A program made the translations under genes and the position numbers. A stretch of DNA of 64,000 nucleotides, from assembly GCF_039908645.1 (NCBI RefSeq), contig NZ_CP150917.1, positions 2,181,501 to 2,245,500 on the forward strand, in the 5' to 3' direction. This stretch comes from Pseudomonas helvetica. Lineage in GTDB: Bacteria > Pseudomonadota > Gammaproteobacteria > Pseudomonadales > Pseudomonadaceae. The notes under the pieces were generated by a model. The model saw only the letters and a list, made by a program, of their open reading frames with translations, ran no database searches and was not told the origin of the DNA. Positions 51,520 to 61,314 of this stretch are shown piece after piece. Within the stretch, counting starts at the first letter, position 1. Each line of letters begins with the position of its first letter.

Positions 51520-54210
51520 CTAAATCTTCGATTTGTCCGGCAACGGCGCAAACAACGCTTCGATATCGTCGCTCTGCAGCTTCCAGTCCCCGGTCGAACG
51601 CCCATCCAGTACGCCGGCCGCGAGGTCGGACTTTTCCTTTTGCAGGTGCTGGATTTTTTCTTCGACGGTGCCGCGGGCAATCATCTTGTAGACGAACACC
51701 GGCTTCTCCTGGCCGATCCGGTAAGCGCGGTCGGTGGCCTGGTTTTCCGTTGCCGGGTTCCACCATGGATCATAGTGAATCACCGTGTCGGCTTCTGTCA
51801 GGTTCAGGCCAACGCCGCCTGCTTTCAGGCTGATCAGGAAAATCTGACGCTTGCCGCTCTGGAAGTCTTTCACCGGAGTACGTCGATCGCGGGTTTGCCC
51901 GGTCAGCAGCGCGTAAGCGATGCCGCGTTTATCCAGTTCGTCTTCGATCAGCGAGAGCATCGAGGTGAACTGTGAAAACAGCAGGATCTTGCGGCCTTCT
52001 TCGAACAGTTCCTCAAGCATCTCCATCAGGCTGTCGAGCTTGCCCGAGGTGCTGCCGCGCGTGGGCAGGGCGGCCTCATTGACCAGCCGCAGGTCGCAGC
52101 ACACCTGCCGCAGCTTGAGCAGCGCTTCAAGAATGATGATCTGACTGCGCGCCACGCCTTTGCGGGTGATCTCGTCGCGGACCTTCTTGTCCATGGCCAG
52201 GCGCATGGTTTCGTAAACGTCGCGCTGCGCCTCGTTGAGCTCGACCCAATGGACGATCTCGGTTTTCGGTGGCAGTTCGGTGGCGACCTGTTCCTTGGTT
52301 CGACGCAGCAGGAACGGCTTGATCCGACCGTTCAGGTGTTGCAGTCGTACATCGCTGGCGCGTTTTTCGATGGGTACGCGGTAATCGCGATTGAAGCTTT
52401 TCACGTCGCCCAACCAGCCGGGCAGCAGGAAGTGAAACAGCGACCACAGCTCGCCCAGGTGATTTTCCAGTGGTGTGCCGCTCAGGCATAGGCGCTGGCG
52501 GGCATTGAGCTCTCGCGCCGCATGAGCGGCCTTGCTGTTGGGGTTCTTGATGTATTGCGCTTCGTCGAGCACTAGCACATGCAATGGCTGCGTTGCCAAG
52601 CGTTCGACATCCTTGGGCAGCAGCGCATACGTGGTGAGGATCAGGTCGTATTCGGCCAAATGCTCAAAATGCTTTTTACGTCCAGTGCCATACAGCGCCA
52701 GCACTTTGAGTTGTGGAGCAAAGTGCGCCGCTTCGTCGAGCCAGTTGGGAATCAGGCTGGTGGGCATTACCACCATGCACGGCCGGTCCAGGCGGCCGGC
52801 GTTTTTCTCGGTCAGTACATGCGCCAGGGTCTGTAGGGTTTTGCCCAGGCCCATGTCGTCCGCAAGGATGCCGCCGACTTCCAGTTGCCGCAGCGACTGC
52901 ATCCAGCTCAAGCCTTCAAGCTGGTAAGGCCGTAATGTGGCGTTCAGCCCTTCGGGCGCTTCGGTCGTGTAATCCTTGATGTCACGCAGGCGCTGGGCGA
53001 AGGTGCGGATGTGCTCGCCACCTTCCCAAAGCAGAGGCATGTCTTCCAGCGGATTCAGGCGGGTGGCATCGGCGCTGCTCAGGCGCAACCGGGTTTCGCC
53101 GGGCTCTTGCAGGTAAAACTCGCCAAGGGTCGCCAGCACAGGCTTTAAACGACCGAGCGGCAGCGCGACCTGCAAAGGGCCGGATTCGGCGTTCGGACGG
53201 TGCGGGATGTTCACCAGAATCAGTTCATCGTCGCGGCGTCTGGCCAGGCGTTCCGGGTTGAGAATCTCGGTGTGCGAGCGCATCAGGTTCAGCAGGATCG
53301 GCAGCAGGCTAAGGCGCTCGCCATTGACGATAATCCCCAGCTCCAGATCAAACCAGTCGCGCTCCGGCGCCTCTTCGACCGTGGCGTACCAGTCATCGAC
53401 CGCCGTCAGGTCAAAGCCGAAGTCTTCGTCAATTTGCAGCTCCCAGCCTTGGGTGCGCAACTTGGGCAACTCATTGAGGGTGAATGTCAGCCAGGCGCTG
53501 TCGTTGACCATCTCATACAGTTCGCCGGCGCTTTCCGGCAAGGCTTTGCTTTGGCGGGTCGCCACTCTGAATCCAAGGATTCGCAGCTGTTCCCGGTAGG
53601 CTTTTTCGACGTCCGGCTGGCGTTTGATTCGTAGCGTTTGCTGTTCCTGTCGGATCAGGATGTCGGCATTTTTCTGTCCGCTGACGTATTCATCCAGATA
53701 GTTGAACGACAGCGCGGCACGGTGCTGGATGTAGCGCTGCATTTTGCCGTTGCGCGGTTCGAAGGCGCTGAACTCGATGCTCGCCAGCCACAGACGCGGC
53801 ACCGGTTGCACGTTGTCCACCAGCAGTTGTGGTAAAGGTGCGGGCGTACGGTTTTCGAGGACCGCCTGCAGTTTTTCCAGCAGCTCGGCATCTTTGGCGG
53901 CGGCCGGGTACTCAAGGGTTTCCTGGACTTTGAGCAACACTGCAGCGCAATGCTTGCAGTTGACGCGCACCGGGCAACTGCACGTTGCATCGACCAGTAA
54001 CAGAGTGCCTTTGGTGGATTCGCGCAGCGTAATGGTCTGGCGGTAAACATTGCCGCCAGAGCCTTCGCAACTGGCGGTGATGGTGCTGTCGCCGGCCTCG
54101 ACGATCCTGGCGCGATTTTCCAGTGCGTAGCGGCGGCCACGCTCCAGGCTTTGTTCCTTGAATCGGCTGACCCAGGAAGGGGCCAGGGGTTTGCTCAGGT
54201 TCGGGGGCAT
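51520..54210 (-). CDS. SNF2-family helicase with SWIM zinc finger
   Basis: 896 residues. A SWIM motif near the start (C77-x-C79-x5-C85-x-H87) is followed by a middle domain and then a SNF2 ATPase: ADDMGLGKTLQTL (Walker A), DEAQYIKN (Walker B), and the C-terminal half with LFSQFTSMLSLIEDEL, LKAGGVGLNLTEADTVIHYDPWWNPA and QATDRAYRIGQ. Such proteins move on DNA or displace bound proteins such as RNA polymerase. It starts 11 bases after csiV and so is probably the third gene of the mfd transcript. Confidence 0.9.
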   Translation of the reverse strand: MPPNLSKPLAPSWVSRFKEQSLERGRRYALENRARIVEAGDSTITASCEGSGGNVYRQTITLRESTKGTLLLVDATCSCPVRVNCKHCAAVLLKVQETLEYPAAAKDAELLEKLQAVLENRTPAPLPQLLVDNVQPVPRLWLASIEFSAFEPRNGKMQRYIQHRAALSFNYLDEYVSGQKNADILIRQEQQTLRIKRQPDVEKAYREQLRILGFRVATRQSKALPESAGELYEMVNDSAWLTFTLNELPKLRTQGWELQIDEDFGFDLTAVDDWYATVEEAPERDWFDLELGIIVNGERLSLLPILLNLMRSHTEILNPERLARRRDDELILVNIPHRPNAESGPLQVALPLGRLKPVLATLGEFYLQEPGETRLRLSSADATRLNPLEDMPLLWEGGEHIRTFAQRLRDIKDYTTEAPEGLNATLRPYQLEGLSWMQSLRQLEVGGILADDMGLGKTLQTLAHVLTEKNAGRLDRPCMVVMPTSLIPNWLDEAAHFAPQLKVLALYGTGRKKHFEHLAEYDLILTTYALLPKDVERLATQPLHVLVLDEAQYIKNPNSKAAHAARELNARQRLCLSGTPLENHLGELWSLFHFLLPGWLGDVKSFNRDYRVPIEKRASDVRLQHLNGRIKPFLLRRTKEQVATELPPKTEIVHWVELNEAQRDVYETMRLAMDKKVRDEITRKGVARSQIIILEALLKLRQVCCDLRLVNEAALPTRGSTSGKLDSLMEMLEELFEEGRKILLFSQFTSMLSLIEDELDKRGIAYALLTGQTRDRRTPVKDFQSGKRQIFLISLKAGGVGLNLTEADTVIHYDPWWNPATENQATDRAYRIGQEKPVFVYKMIARGTVEEKIQHLQKEKSDLAAGVLDGRSTGDWKLQSDDIEALFAPLPDKSKI

Positions 54211-54221
54211 GGGGACTTCAA

Positions 54222-54788
54222 TCAGTCCGGGAGAACGTCAGGGACTGGCGGACGCGCAGGTGCAGAGAGCGAAGTGATTTTGATCAGCAGCGCCAGGTGG
54301 CCGTTGTCGAGGTAGTTGAGCTGACCGTTTTTGGTGTGGCTTTGCTGCTTCAGGCGTTCGCTGGCGGTAACCCGGCCATAGGCATCGAACTGGTTGACCC
54401 AGAAGTTCGCGTCGACATCGGTGAAGCGCCCGAGCTTCAGGTTCAGCGAGCCTTCGATCGGAAACTGGCCGAATTGCTCCTTGCCGTCGCTGATCGAGAT
54501 TTTTCTCGCGTCCTCGCCAAGACTCTGTTGCCAGGCCTTGTGTAGCAACACCGTGTAATCGCCGCTGGCGCGCAGTTTTTCAGCCTCGGCATTCAGGCTT
54601 GGGGTGCGCAGGCTGTCGGCACTGATCGGCCGTGCACCGGCAGCCCAGTCTTCCGGTGCGGTGCGGCTGGTAATGGCCGGCACGGCGTTCTGGCGGAACA
54701 GGATCATTTCAACCTGATACAAACTGTCGGCAAACGCCGTCGGGGCAACGAGGGTCAACAACAGGGTCAATGAACGAAACAGGCGCAT
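54222..54788 (-). CDS. csiV: CsiV family protein
   Basis: 188 residues with signal peptide (MRLFRSLTLLLTLVAPTAFA), then YQVEMILFRQNAVP, typical of CsiV, a periplasmic peptidoglycan-binding cofactor of the SPOR/LpoA-like cell-wall system described in Vibrio. GAAGGACGC precedes the ATG at 54788. It is placed between mfd (10 bases) and the helicase gene (11 bases). Confidence 0.85.
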   Translation of the reverse strand: MRLFRSLTLLLTLVAPTAFADSLYQVEMILFRQNAVPAITSRTAPEDWAAGARPISADSLRTPSLNAEAEKLRASGDYTVLLHKAWQQSLGEDARKISISDGKEQFGQFPIEGSLNLKLGRFTDVDANFWVNQFDAYGRVTASERLKQQSHTKNGQLNYLDNGHLALLIKITSLSAPARPPVPDVLPD

Positions 54789-54798
54789 GCGGCGTCCT

Positions 54799-57700
54799 TC
54801 AAGCAGATTTTGGAGTGAGGTGCTCAAACAGCGCCTCCACTGTATTAAAGCGCTCTTCCGGGCGCTCCATTGGCACCATGAATTTGAACATCGTGGCGCC
54901 TTCGAATTTGTAGCGTTTGGGTTGACCCTGGATCAGCTTGATCAGCACCAGCGGATCGACCGGCGTTTGTGCGCCGAACTCGATACGACCGCCTTGCGGG
55001 CCGCCGTCGACTTTCTTGATCCCCAGTTGCTCTGCCTGCAGTTTCAGCAAGGTCATGCGCACCAGGTTCTTGGTCGGTTCCGGCAGCAGGCCGAAGCGGT
55101 CGATCATCTCCACTTGCAGGTCCTTGAGGCCATCCTCGTCGGTTGCCGACGCGATGCGTTTGTAGAGGATCAGTCGTGCGTGGACGTCCGGCAGGTAGTC
55201 TTCCGGGATCAACGCTGGCAAGCGCAGGTTGATTTCCGGACCGCCACCCAGCGGTTGATCAAGGTTTGGCTGCTCGCCCTTGCGGATGGATTTAACCGCG
55301 CGTTCGAGCATTTCCATGTACAGGGTGAAACCGACGGCCTGGATCTGCCCGCTCTGACCGTCGCCCAGCAGTTCGCCGGCGCCACGGATTTCCAGGTCGT
55401 TGGTGGCCAGCACGAAGCCCGCGCCGAGGTCCTGGGTATTGGCGATCGCTTCCAGGCGTTTTTCCGCGTCTGGCGTGATCTGTTGGCGCGGCGGTGTCAG
55501 CAGGTAGGCGTAAGCCTGGTGGTGACTGCGACCGACGCGGCCACGCAATTGATGCAGCTGCGCCAGGCCGAACTTGTCGGCACGCTCGATGATGATGGTG
55601 TTGGCGCTCGGCACGTCAATGCCGGTCTCGATGATGGTCGAGGCGATCAGCACATTGAAGCGCTTGTGATAGAAGTCGCTCATCACCTGTTCGAGTTCGC
55701 GCTCGCGCATCTGCCCATGACCGATGCCGATCCGTGCTTCCGGCACCAGCTCGGCGAGATCGGCGGCACATTTCTCGATGGTTTTCACATCGTTGTGCAG
55801 GTAATAGACCTGGCCGCCACGCAGCAACTCACGGAGCAGGGCCTCTTTGACCGTGCTCTTGTTCTGTTCCATGACGAAGGTGCGCACCGACAAACGTCGC
55901 GCTGGTGGCGTGGCGATGATCGACAGATCACGCATGCCCGACACCGCCATGTTCAGCGTGCGCGGAATCGGCGTGGCGGTCAGGGTCAGGATGTCGACTT
56001 CGCTGCGCAGGGCCTTGAGCTGTTCCTTCTGACGCACACCAAAGCGGTGTTCTTCGTCGATGATCACCAGCCCGAGGTTTTTGATCTTTACGTCGTCTTG
56101 CAGCAGCTTGTGCGTGCCGATGACGATGTCGATCTTGCCTTCGGCGAGGTCGGCAACGGCGGCATTCACTTCCTTGGTCGACTTGAAGCGGCTCATCACT
56201 TCCACGGTCACTGGCCAGTCGGCGAAGCGGTCGCGGAAGCTGTTGTAGTGTTGCTGGGCGAGCAGGGTGGTCGGCACCAGAATCGCGACCTGACGGCCGC
56301 CGTGCACGGCAATGAATGCCGCACGCATCGCCACTTCGGTCTTGCCGAAACCGACGTCGCCGCAGACCAGTCGGTCCATTGGTCTCGGCGCGAGCATGTC
56401 TTCGCGTACCGCGTCGATGGTGGTTTGCTGGTCCGGGGTTTCTTCGAACGGGAAGCCGGCGCTGAAGGTTGCGTAATCGGCTTTCGGATCGGCAAAGGCA
56501 TAACCTTCGCGAGCCGCGCGGCGAGCATAGATGTCGAGCAGTTCGGCGGCGACGTCACGCACCTGTTCAGCGGCTTTGCGTTTGGCTTTTTGCCAGGTCT
56601 CGGAGCCGAGGCGATGCAGCGGCGCCAGTGCATCGTCGCTGCCGGTGTAGCGGGCGATCAAATGCAGGTTGGCCACCGGCACATAAAGCTTGGCGCCCTC
56701 GGCGTATTCGAGGGTCAGGAACTCGGCGGCCTGGTTTTCGATTTCCAGGGTCGCGAGGCCCAGATAACGGCCAACGCCATGATCGATATGCACCACCGGC
56801 GCGCCTTCGCGCAGCTCGGTGAGGTTTTTGATCACTGCATCGTTATTGGCATCGGCGCGCTTCTCGCGACGACGGCGCTGCATCACTCGCTGACCGAACA
56901 ACGGACTTTCAGCAATCAACGCCAGGGCCGGATCGTCCAGCACCAGGCCTTCGTCCAGCGGTGCGATGGTGATCGCCAGGCGTTCTTTGCTGGCGACGAA
57001 GTCCGGCCAGCTGTCGACGGTTTTCGGTCGCAGCTTCAGGCGTTCCAGCAGTTCCAGCAGTACTTCGCGGCGACCGGCCGACTCGGCGGTAAACAGCACG
57101 CGCCCGGAAAACCCATCAAGGAAATTCGACAGCGCTTGCAGCGGCTGGTTGGCCTTGGCTTCGATGGCCAGGTTCGGCAACGGTGTAGCGGGAAAACGTT
57201 CGCGGCCGACACCGGTTTCGACGTCTTGCTGGCTGGCAACCACGCGCGGCCAGTTCTTGAGGCGTGCGAAGCAGTCTTCCACCGGCAGGAACAGCTCGGC
57301 CGGCGGCAACAATGGCCGGGATGGATCGACACGGCGCTCTTCGTAGCGGTTGCGCACGTCGTTCCAGAAATTCTCCGCCGCCTGTTCGATGCCCGGCAGG
57401 GAGAACACCTGAGTGTCCTGCGGCAGGTAGTCGAACAGCGTCGAGGTTTCATCGAAGAACAGCGGCAGGTAGTACTCGATACCGGCCGGTGTAATGCCGC
57501 TGCTCAGGTCCTGGAAGATCGGGCAGCGGCGGAAATCGACATCGAAGCGCTCGCGAAAGCGTGCCTTGAAGCGGGTCACGGCTTCCTTTTGCAGCGGAAA
57601 TTCTTTGGCGGGCAGCAGCCTGACCGATTCGACCTTGTCGATGGAGCGCTGGTTTTCCGGGTCGAAGGTACGCAGGGTCTCGATTTCGTCATCGAACAGG

Positions 57701-58248
57701 TCGATGCGGTAGGGCAGTTTGCTGCCCATCGGGAACAGGTCGATCAGCGCGCCACGTACCGCGAATTCGCCGTGCTCATAAACTGTATCGACGCAGCGGT
57801 AACCGCTGGCCTCCAGCCGCGTGCGCATTTGCTCGACGTCGAGCTTCTGGCCGATGTCCAGCACCAGGCTGCTGCCGAGCAGGAACTTGGTGGGAGCCAG
57901 GCGATGTAGGGCGGTGGTGATCGGCACTACCAAAACGCCATGGCTCAGCTCGGGCAGCCGATACAGGCTGGCGATGCGCTGGGATATAATGTCCTGGTGC
58001 GGCGAGAACAGGTCGTAAGGCAGGGTTTCCCAGTCCGGGAAATGCAGCACCGGCAATTCGGGGGCGAAGAAACTCAGCTCCTGTTCCAGCCGTTCGGCAC
58101 TTTGGCTGTCGGCGGTCAGTAGCAGGGTAAAGCGCTTGGCAGCGCTGGCGGCCTCGGCAATGGCCAGGCTCAGGGCGGCACCGGGCAGGTTGCCCCAGTG
58201 CTGTTTACCTGCCGCGGCAGGGAGAAGCGGTAGACGCAGGACGGGCAC
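54799..58248 (-). CDS. mfd: Transcription-repair coupling factor Mfd
   Basis: 1149 residues, the usual Mfd length. The N-terminal UvrB-like module (LPVLHFPDWETLPYDLFSPHQDIISQRIA) leads to the RNA-polymerase-interacting domain (VVHIDHGVGRYLGL), the translocase with CGDVGFGKTEVAMRAA and VIIDEEHRFGVRQKEQLK, and the TRCF end domain. It removes stalled RNA polymerase and recruits UvrA. A GTG start at 58248 gives MPVLRLPLLPAAAGKQHW. The frame stays open 1.5 kb further upstream only as a GC-rich shadow of gap. Confidence 0.96.
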   Translation of the reverse strand: MPVLRLPLLPAAAGKQHWGNLPGAALSLAIAEAASAAKRFTLLLTADSQSAERLEQELSFFAPELPVLHFPDWETLPYDLFSPHQDIISQRIASLYRLPELSHGVLVVPITTALHRLAPTKFLLGSSLVLDIGQKLDVEQMRTRLEASGYRCVDTVYEHGEFAVRGALIDLFPMGSKLPYRIDLFDDEIETLRTFDPENQRSIDKVESVRLLPAKEFPLQKEAVTRFKARFRERFDVDFRRCPIFQDLSSGITPAGIEYYLPLFFDETSTLFDYLPQDTQVFSLPGIEQAAENFWNDVRNRYEERRVDPSRPLLPPAELFLPVEDCFARLKNWPRVVASQQDVETGVGRERFPATPLPNLAIEAKANQPLQALSNFLDGFSGRVLFTAESAGRREVLLELLERLKLRPKTVDSWPDFVASKERLAITIAPLDEGLVLDDPALALIAESPLFGQRVMQRRRREKRADANNDAVIKNLTELREGAPVVHIDHGVGRYLGLATLEIENQAAEFLTLEYAEGAKLYVPVANLHLIARYTGSDDALAPLHRLGSETWQKAKRKAAEQVRDVAAELLDIYARRAAREGYAFADPKADYATFSAGFPFEETPDQQTTIDAVREDMLAPRPMDRLVCGDVGFGKTEVAMRAAFIAVHGGRQVAILVPTTLLAQQHYNSFRDRFADWPVTVEVMSRFKSTKEVNAAVADLAEGKIDIVIGTHKLLQDDVKIKNLGLVIIDEEHRFGVRQKEQLKALRSEVDILTLTATPIPRTLNMAVSGMRDLSIIATPPARRLSVRTFVMEQNKSTVKEALLRELLRGGQVYYLHNDVKTIEKCAADLAELVPEARIGIGHGQMRERELEQVMSDFYHKRFNVLIASTIIETGIDVPSANTIIIERADKFGLAQLHQLRGRVGRSHHQAYAYLLTPPRQQITPDAEKRLEAIANTQDLGAGFVLATNDLEIRGAGELLGDGQSGQIQAVGFTLYMEMLERAVKSIRKGEQPNLDQPLGGGPEINLRLPALIPEDYLPDVHARLILYKRIASATDEDGLKDLQVEMIDRFGLLPEPTKNLVRMTLLKLQAEQLGIKKVDGGPQGGRIEFGAQTPVDPLVLIKLIQGQPKRYKFEGATMFKFMVPMERPEERFNTVEALFEHLTPKSA

Positions 58249-58431
58249 GGAAGGTTGAGCTCCAGCGTTGCGACAAAGTCGGTAATTGTAGCGGGCGAAG
58301 GTGCCGGCTGTCAGTTGCAGACTACCGCCGACGAAAGGAAAAGCATGTTGCGATAGGCGTGCATTGCTCCGCAGACGACTCGGCGGCATAATGTAGCCCC
58401 TTTTTTCAGCCCCTACATGTGGAAGGTTCCC

Positions 58432-59880
58432 GTGACTCAGAAGCCCGACCAGTGTCTTGGTGAATGGATCGACCGTGAAGCACTCGCAGAAGCGATGATT
58501 CCGCTTATCGGTCAGCTTTACCGCAATAACAACGTGGTGAGCTCGATCTATGGCCGCAGCCTGATCAACCAGTCTGTCATCGCGATTCTCAAAGCTCACC
58601 GCTTTGCTCGCCATCGTCAGTCCGATGACGCCGAACTGTCCGTTCACGAAACATTCCCGCTGCTCAAAGCGATGAGCGAGCTCAAGCTCGGCGCCGCTTC
58701 GGTAGACCTGGGCAAGCTGGCAGTCAAGTTCAAGGCCGAAGGCAAAGGTCGCACGGCCGAGCAGTTCGTCCGTGAAGAACTGGCCGACGTTGTAGGCCAG
58801 CAGAACGCTTCCGCACGCAAAGGCACTGACGTTGTACTGTACGGCTTCGGTCGTATCGGCCGTCTGCTGGCGCGCATCCTGATTGAAAAAACCGGCGGTG
58901 GCGACGGCCTGCGTCTGCGTGCCATCGTTGTGCGCAAAGGCGCTGAAAACGACCTGATCAAACGCGCCAGCCTGCTGCGTCGCGATTCGGTTCATGGTCC
59001 GTTCAACGGCACCATCACCATCGACGAAGCCAACAACACCATCACCGCCAACGGCAACCTGATCCAGGTTATCTACGCGAAGAACCCGACTGAAGTGGAC
59101 TACACCCAGTACGGCATCAAAGACGCTCTGTTGGTGGACAACACCGGTGTATGGCGTGACGCCGAGGGCCTGGGCCAGCACCTGGCTTGCCCGGGCATCG
59201 ACCGCGTTGTTCTGACCGCGCCTGGCAAAGGCAAGCTGAAGAACATCGTTCACGGCATCAACCACGGTGAAATTACCGCTGACGACAAGATCGTTTCCGC
59301 CGCCTCCTGCACCACCAACGCCATCGTGCCGGTGCTCAAGGCTGTGAACGACAAGTTCGGCATCATCAACGGTCACGTTGAAACGGTTCACTCGTACACC
59401 AACGACCAGAACCTGATCGACAACTTCCACAAAGGCGATCGCCGTGGTCGTAGCGCCGCGCTGAACATGGTAATCACCGAGACCGGTGCTGCCACTGCTG
59501 CTGCCAAGGCCCTGCCTGAGCTGGCCGGCAAGCTGACCGGTAACGCGATCCGTGTTCCAACGCCGAACGTGTCGATGGCAATCCTCAACCTGAACCTTGA
59601 GAAAGCCGCCACCCGTGAAGAGATGAACGAGTACCTGCGCTACATGGCGCTGCACTCCGATCTGCATAAGCAAATCGACTTCGTCAACTCGCAGGAAGTG
59701 GTTTCGACCGACTTCGTTGGCTCGCGCCACGCAGGTGTTGTGGACGCTGAAGCAACCATCAGCCAAGACAACCGCGTTGTTCTGTACGTTTGGTACGACA
59801 ACGAATTCGGTTACAGCTGCCAGGTGGTTCGCGTGATGGAAGACATGGCCGGTGTAAACCCGCCAGCATTCCCGCGCTAA
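58432..59880 (+). CDS. gap: Glyceraldehyde-3-phosphate dehydrogenase, long form
   Basis: 482 residues, about 150 longer than ordinary GAPDH. The extra part is an N-terminal helical region (1-125). The Rossmann domain starts at VVLYGFGRIGRLLARIL, and the catalytic cysteine is C293 in SAASCTTNAIVPVL. The GTG at 58432 is favoured because GGAAGG lies five bases upstream; the ATG at 58417 has no ribosome site. Long-form enzymes are usual at this place in pseudomonads. It diverges from mfd. Confidence 0.95.
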   Translation: MTQKPDQCLGEWIDREALAEAMIPLIGQLYRNNNVVSSIYGRSLINQSVIAILKAHRFARHRQSDDAELSVHETFPLLKAMSELKLGAASVDLGKLAVKFKAEGKGRTAEQFVREELADVVGQQNASARKGTDVVLYGFGRIGRLLARILIEKTGGGDGLRLRAIVVRKGAENDLIKRASLLRRDSVHGPFNGTITIDEANNTITANGNLIQVIYAKNPTEVDYTQYGIKDALLVDNTGVWRDAEGLGQHLACPGIDRVVLTAPGKGKLKNIVHGINHGEITADDKIVSAASCTTNAIVPVLKAVNDKFGIINGHVETVHSYTNDQNLIDNFHKGDRRGRSAALNMVITETGAATAAAKALPELAGKLTGNAIRVPTPNVSMAILNLNLEKAATREEMNEYLRYMALHSDLHKQIDFVNSQEVVSTDFVGSRHAGVVDAEATISQDNRVVLYVWYDNEFGYSCQVVRVMEDMAGVNPPAFPR

Positions 59881-59896
59881 GCCTTAGCCGCACCTG

Positions 59897-59925
59897 AAAA
59901 CGCCCCGACTTGTCGGGGCGTTTTT
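59897..59925 (+). terminator. Terminator of gap
   Basis: AAAACGCCCCGAC-TT-GTCGGGGCGTTTTT, 16 bases after the stop. The same hairpin recurs at 61287-61314. Confidence 0.95.
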
Positions 59926-60049
59926 GTTTGTGTGGCTTGCCTGGCTGGCCTACGGAGTCGGCGAAATATTTTGTGATAAATCGCTTCCGGAGCCGTCGCA
60001 TCAAAGTGATAGGTTTGCCCGCGATCAAAAAGACCTGAGGACCACTTGT

Positions 60050-61210
60050 ATGCGTTTTATCGCAAAGCCTTGCGCAGCATTGCTATTGCTGGCCAGCACC
60101 GTCTCTTTCGGCAACCTCGCCATGGCGAATGCCCAGCGGTCGGATATCGACAGCATCGTGCAAGATGCCGCCCAAGCGGTCATGCAGCAGTACAACATTC
60201 CCGGCCTGGCCATTGCGGTGACTGCTAATGGCAAGCAGCAGTTCTACAACTTCGGCGTGGCCTCAAAGGAAACACAACAGAAGGTCACGAGCGATACGCT
60301 GTTTGAAATCGGCTCCATCAGTAAAACCTTCACGGTCACCCTGGCGACCTACGCTGAGGCCAACGGTCAGCTTTCTCTCACTGACCACCCCGGCAAGTAC
60401 CTGCCTGAGCTCGCGGGTAGCCCGTTCGATAAAACGACGCTGATCAATCTGGCGACCCATACTGCAGGCGGCTTCCCCTTGCAGGTGCCTGATCAGGTAC
60501 AGAACAACCAACAGCTGATGGACTACTTCAAGGCGTGGCAACCGACGTATGCGCCGGGTGCTCAAAGAACCTATGCCAACCCCAGCATCGGGGCGCTGGG
60601 CATGATCACCGCAATCAGCATGAAGATGCCGTTCGCGGTGGCGCTGGAACAGCGACTCTTCCCGGCGCTCGGAATGCCTAACAGCTTCATCAACATCCCG
60701 GCGAGCAAGCTGTCGCTCTATGCTCAGGGTTACAACAAGCAGGATGTCCCGGTCAGGTTGAATTCCGGTGTGCTGGGTGACGAGGCCTACTCGGTAAAAA
60801 CCAGCTCCACGGACCTGATTCGCTTTGTCGAGGCCAATCTGGGCGTTGCGAAGGTCGAAGCAAAACTCGGTCGCGCACTGATGGAGACGCACACGGGCTA
60901 TTTCCAGCTAGGTCCAATGACTCAAGACCTGATCTGGGAACAGTACGATTACCCGGTGCAACTGAGTGCGCTGGTTGAAGGCAATGCCGACAAGATGATT
61001 TACGACAGTCATGTCGTCACGGCATTGAATCCGCCACTGGCTCCACAGGAGGCGGTCTGGGTCAACAAGACGGGGGCGACCGGCGGGTTCTCTGCTTATG
61101 TGGCCTTCGTCCCAGAGAAGAAGTTTGGCATTGTGGTGTTGGCCAACAAGAGCTACCCCAACGAACCCCGGGTGCGCCTGGCGCATCGGATCCTGAGTGA
61201 ACTGGATTAA
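60050..61210 (+). CDS. ampC: Class C beta-lactamase
   Basis: 386 residues with signal peptide (KPCAALLLLASTVSFGNLAMA). The three class C motifs are in order: S89-I-S-K92, Y175-A-N177 and K340-T-G342. It should hydrolyse cephalosporins and related drugs in the periplasm. GAGG lies nine bases before the ATG. No ampR gene is adjacent and I see no clear AmpR site in the 169 bases upstream, so control may differ from the classic case. The gene is bracketed by two copies of the gap 3' end. Confidence 0.94.
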   Translation: MRFIAKPCAALLLLASTVSFGNLAMANAQRSDIDSIVQDAAQAVMQQYNIPGLAIAVTANGKQQFYNFGVASKETQQKVTSDTLFEIGSISKTFTVTLATYAEANGQLSLTDHPGKYLPELAGSPFDKTTLINLATHTAGGFPLQVPDQVQNNQQLMDYFKAWQPTYAPGAQRTYANPSIGALGMITAISMKMPFAVALEQRLFPALGMPNSFINIPASKLSLYAQGYNKQDVPVRLNSGVLGDEAYSVKTSSTDLIRFVEANLGVAKVEAKLGRALMETHTGYFQLGPMTQDLIWEQYDYPVQLSALVEGNADKMIYDSHVVTALNPPLAPQEAVWVNKTGATGGFSAYVAFVPEKKFGIVVLANKSYPNEPRVRLAHRILSELD

Positions 61211-61236
61211 TCTTCGCTGACGGAGGATTGAGTGGC

Positions 61237-61314
61237 GGCCGATGTGAACTCTCCAGCGTTGCCGCGCTAAGCCCTGACTGCACATGAAAACGCCCCGACT
61301 TGTCGGGGCGTTTT
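61237..61314 (+). pseudogene. Remnant of the gap 3' end plus terminator
   Basis: Without gaps, 67 of 78 bases match 59847-59924. The coding part reads DVNSPALPR-stop against GVNPPAFPR-stop of gap, and the last 30 bases including the terminator are identical. It also serves as terminator of ampC. Confidence 0.85.

Noticed and set aside
54787..57909. Plus-strand frame of about 1040 codons opposite to mfd
   Set aside because: Composition is that of an antisense shadow (rich in Gln, His and Arg), no domain is recognisable, and mfd on the other strand is certain.
54799..59766. A continuous minus-strand frame of about 1655 codons that would fuse a new N-terminal domain to Mfd
   Set aside because: The extra 5' part is antisense to gap, which is clearly coding on the plus strand. 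Mfd homologues begin near 58248, and GC-rich codons readily keep the opposite frame open.
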